Of a stretch of 14,629 nucleotides of DNA, positions 14,374 to 14,629 are shown piece by piece; the first letter of the stretch is position 1, and each line of letters starts with the position of its first letter. The translations under genes were made by a program, and so were the position numbers. The DNA is taken from positions 1 through 14,629 of the forward strand of contig JAQTPJ010000008.1 of the NCBI GenBank assembly GCA_028712915.1, read 5' to 3'. Under the pieces are notes generated by a model. The model was not told where the DNA came from. It made no database searches and saw nothing but the letters and a program-made list of their open reading frames with translations. This DNA is from Candidatus Omnitrophota bacterium. Lineage in GTDB: Bacteria; Omnitrophota; Gorgyraeia; Velamenicoccales; JABMQK01.

Positions 14374-14629
14374 TTAGGCAATTATTTCAGAAATTACACC
14401 TGCGCCGACTGTGCGTCCGCCTTCTCTAATAGCAAATCTCAGCTCTTTCTCCATGGCGATCGGTATAATCAATTCCGCTTCTACGGCAATATTATCACCA
14501 GGCATAACCATTTCTACGCCCTGCGGTAAAGTAACTGTTCCCGTAACATCGGTAGTCCTGAAATAAAACTGCGGCCTGTAACCTTTAAAGAAAGGTGTAT
14601 GCCTTCCGCCTTCTTCTTTGGTTAATACG
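14374..14629 (-). CDS. tuf: Elongation factor Tu, C-terminal part (cut by window edge)
   Basis: The last 85 codons and stop of EF-Tu, which carries aminoacyl-tRNA to the ribosomal A site. The visible part covers the end of domain II/III, with [49 protein letters not shown], then the final [20 protein letters not shown] before the last Ala, all very close to the family. Domain I with its GTP-binding motifs lies outside the window. It precedes rpsJ, joining the str operon end to the S10 cluster, as in many bacteria outside the Enterobacteria. Confidence 0.97.
   Translation of the reverse strand, partial: VLTKEEGGRHTPFFKGYRPQFYFRTTDVTGTVTLPQGVEMVMPGDNIAVEAELIIPIAMEKELRFAIREGGRTVGAGVISEIIA

Overview
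The window is a bacterial chromosomal segment carrying one long minus-strand block of translation genes: the end of the str operon, then the S10, spc and alpha ribosomal protein operons run together. Reading in the direction of transcription (right to left) the order is tuf (3' part only), rpsJ, rplC, rplD, rplW, rplB, rpsS, rplV, rpsC, rplP, rpmC, rpsQ, rplN, rplX, rplE, rpsN, rpsH, rplF, rplR, rpsE, rplO, secY, adk, map, infA, rpmJ, rpsM, rpsK, rpsD and rpoA (5' part only). Both edge genes are cut by the window. No real gene was found on the plus strand; the plus-strand open frames are antisense shadows.

Layout: 14374-14629 is the EF-Tu C-terminus. A 95-nt gap with a strong bulged hairpin precedes the S10 cluster (9274-14278). 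The spc cluster (2403-9255) includes the SecY translocon channel, adenylate kinase, methionine aminopeptidase, IF-1 and a 37-residue L36 gene. The alpha cluster is 1-2373. Most junctions are 1-29 nt or overlap by 4-8 nt, which suggests one or a few polycistronic messages with translational coupling. The exceptions are tuf/rpsJ (95 nt), rpsM/rpsK (230 nt), rpsK/rpsD (77 nt) and rpsD/rpoA (47 nt). No intergenic stretch exceeds 300 nt.

Organism: the classic bacterial gene order, moderate A+T content, tuf directly upstream of rpsJ, no rpmD (L30) between rpsE and rplO, and Cys4-zinc forms of S4, S14, L24, L36 and adenylate kinase fit an uncultured Gram-negative-type lineage. The S3 sequence style reminds me of Omnitrophota (PVC group), but this is recollection and tentative.

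The genes make the ribosome (19 of them are complete r-protein genes of the S10 and spc sections, plus L36, S13, S11 and S4), its initiation and elongation factors, the membrane channel used by nascent proteins, the enzyme that trims their N-terminal Met, nucleotide balance (Adk) and the RNA polymerase alpha subunit. The part not explained by textbook annotation is the rpsM-rpsK gap. It is almost entirely filled by three abutting inverted repeats, the outer two built as mirror images. Other points worth a look are a repeat cluster in the rpsK-rpsD gap, the hairpin before rpsJ, and loss of the second Gly of the GXXG loop in S3.
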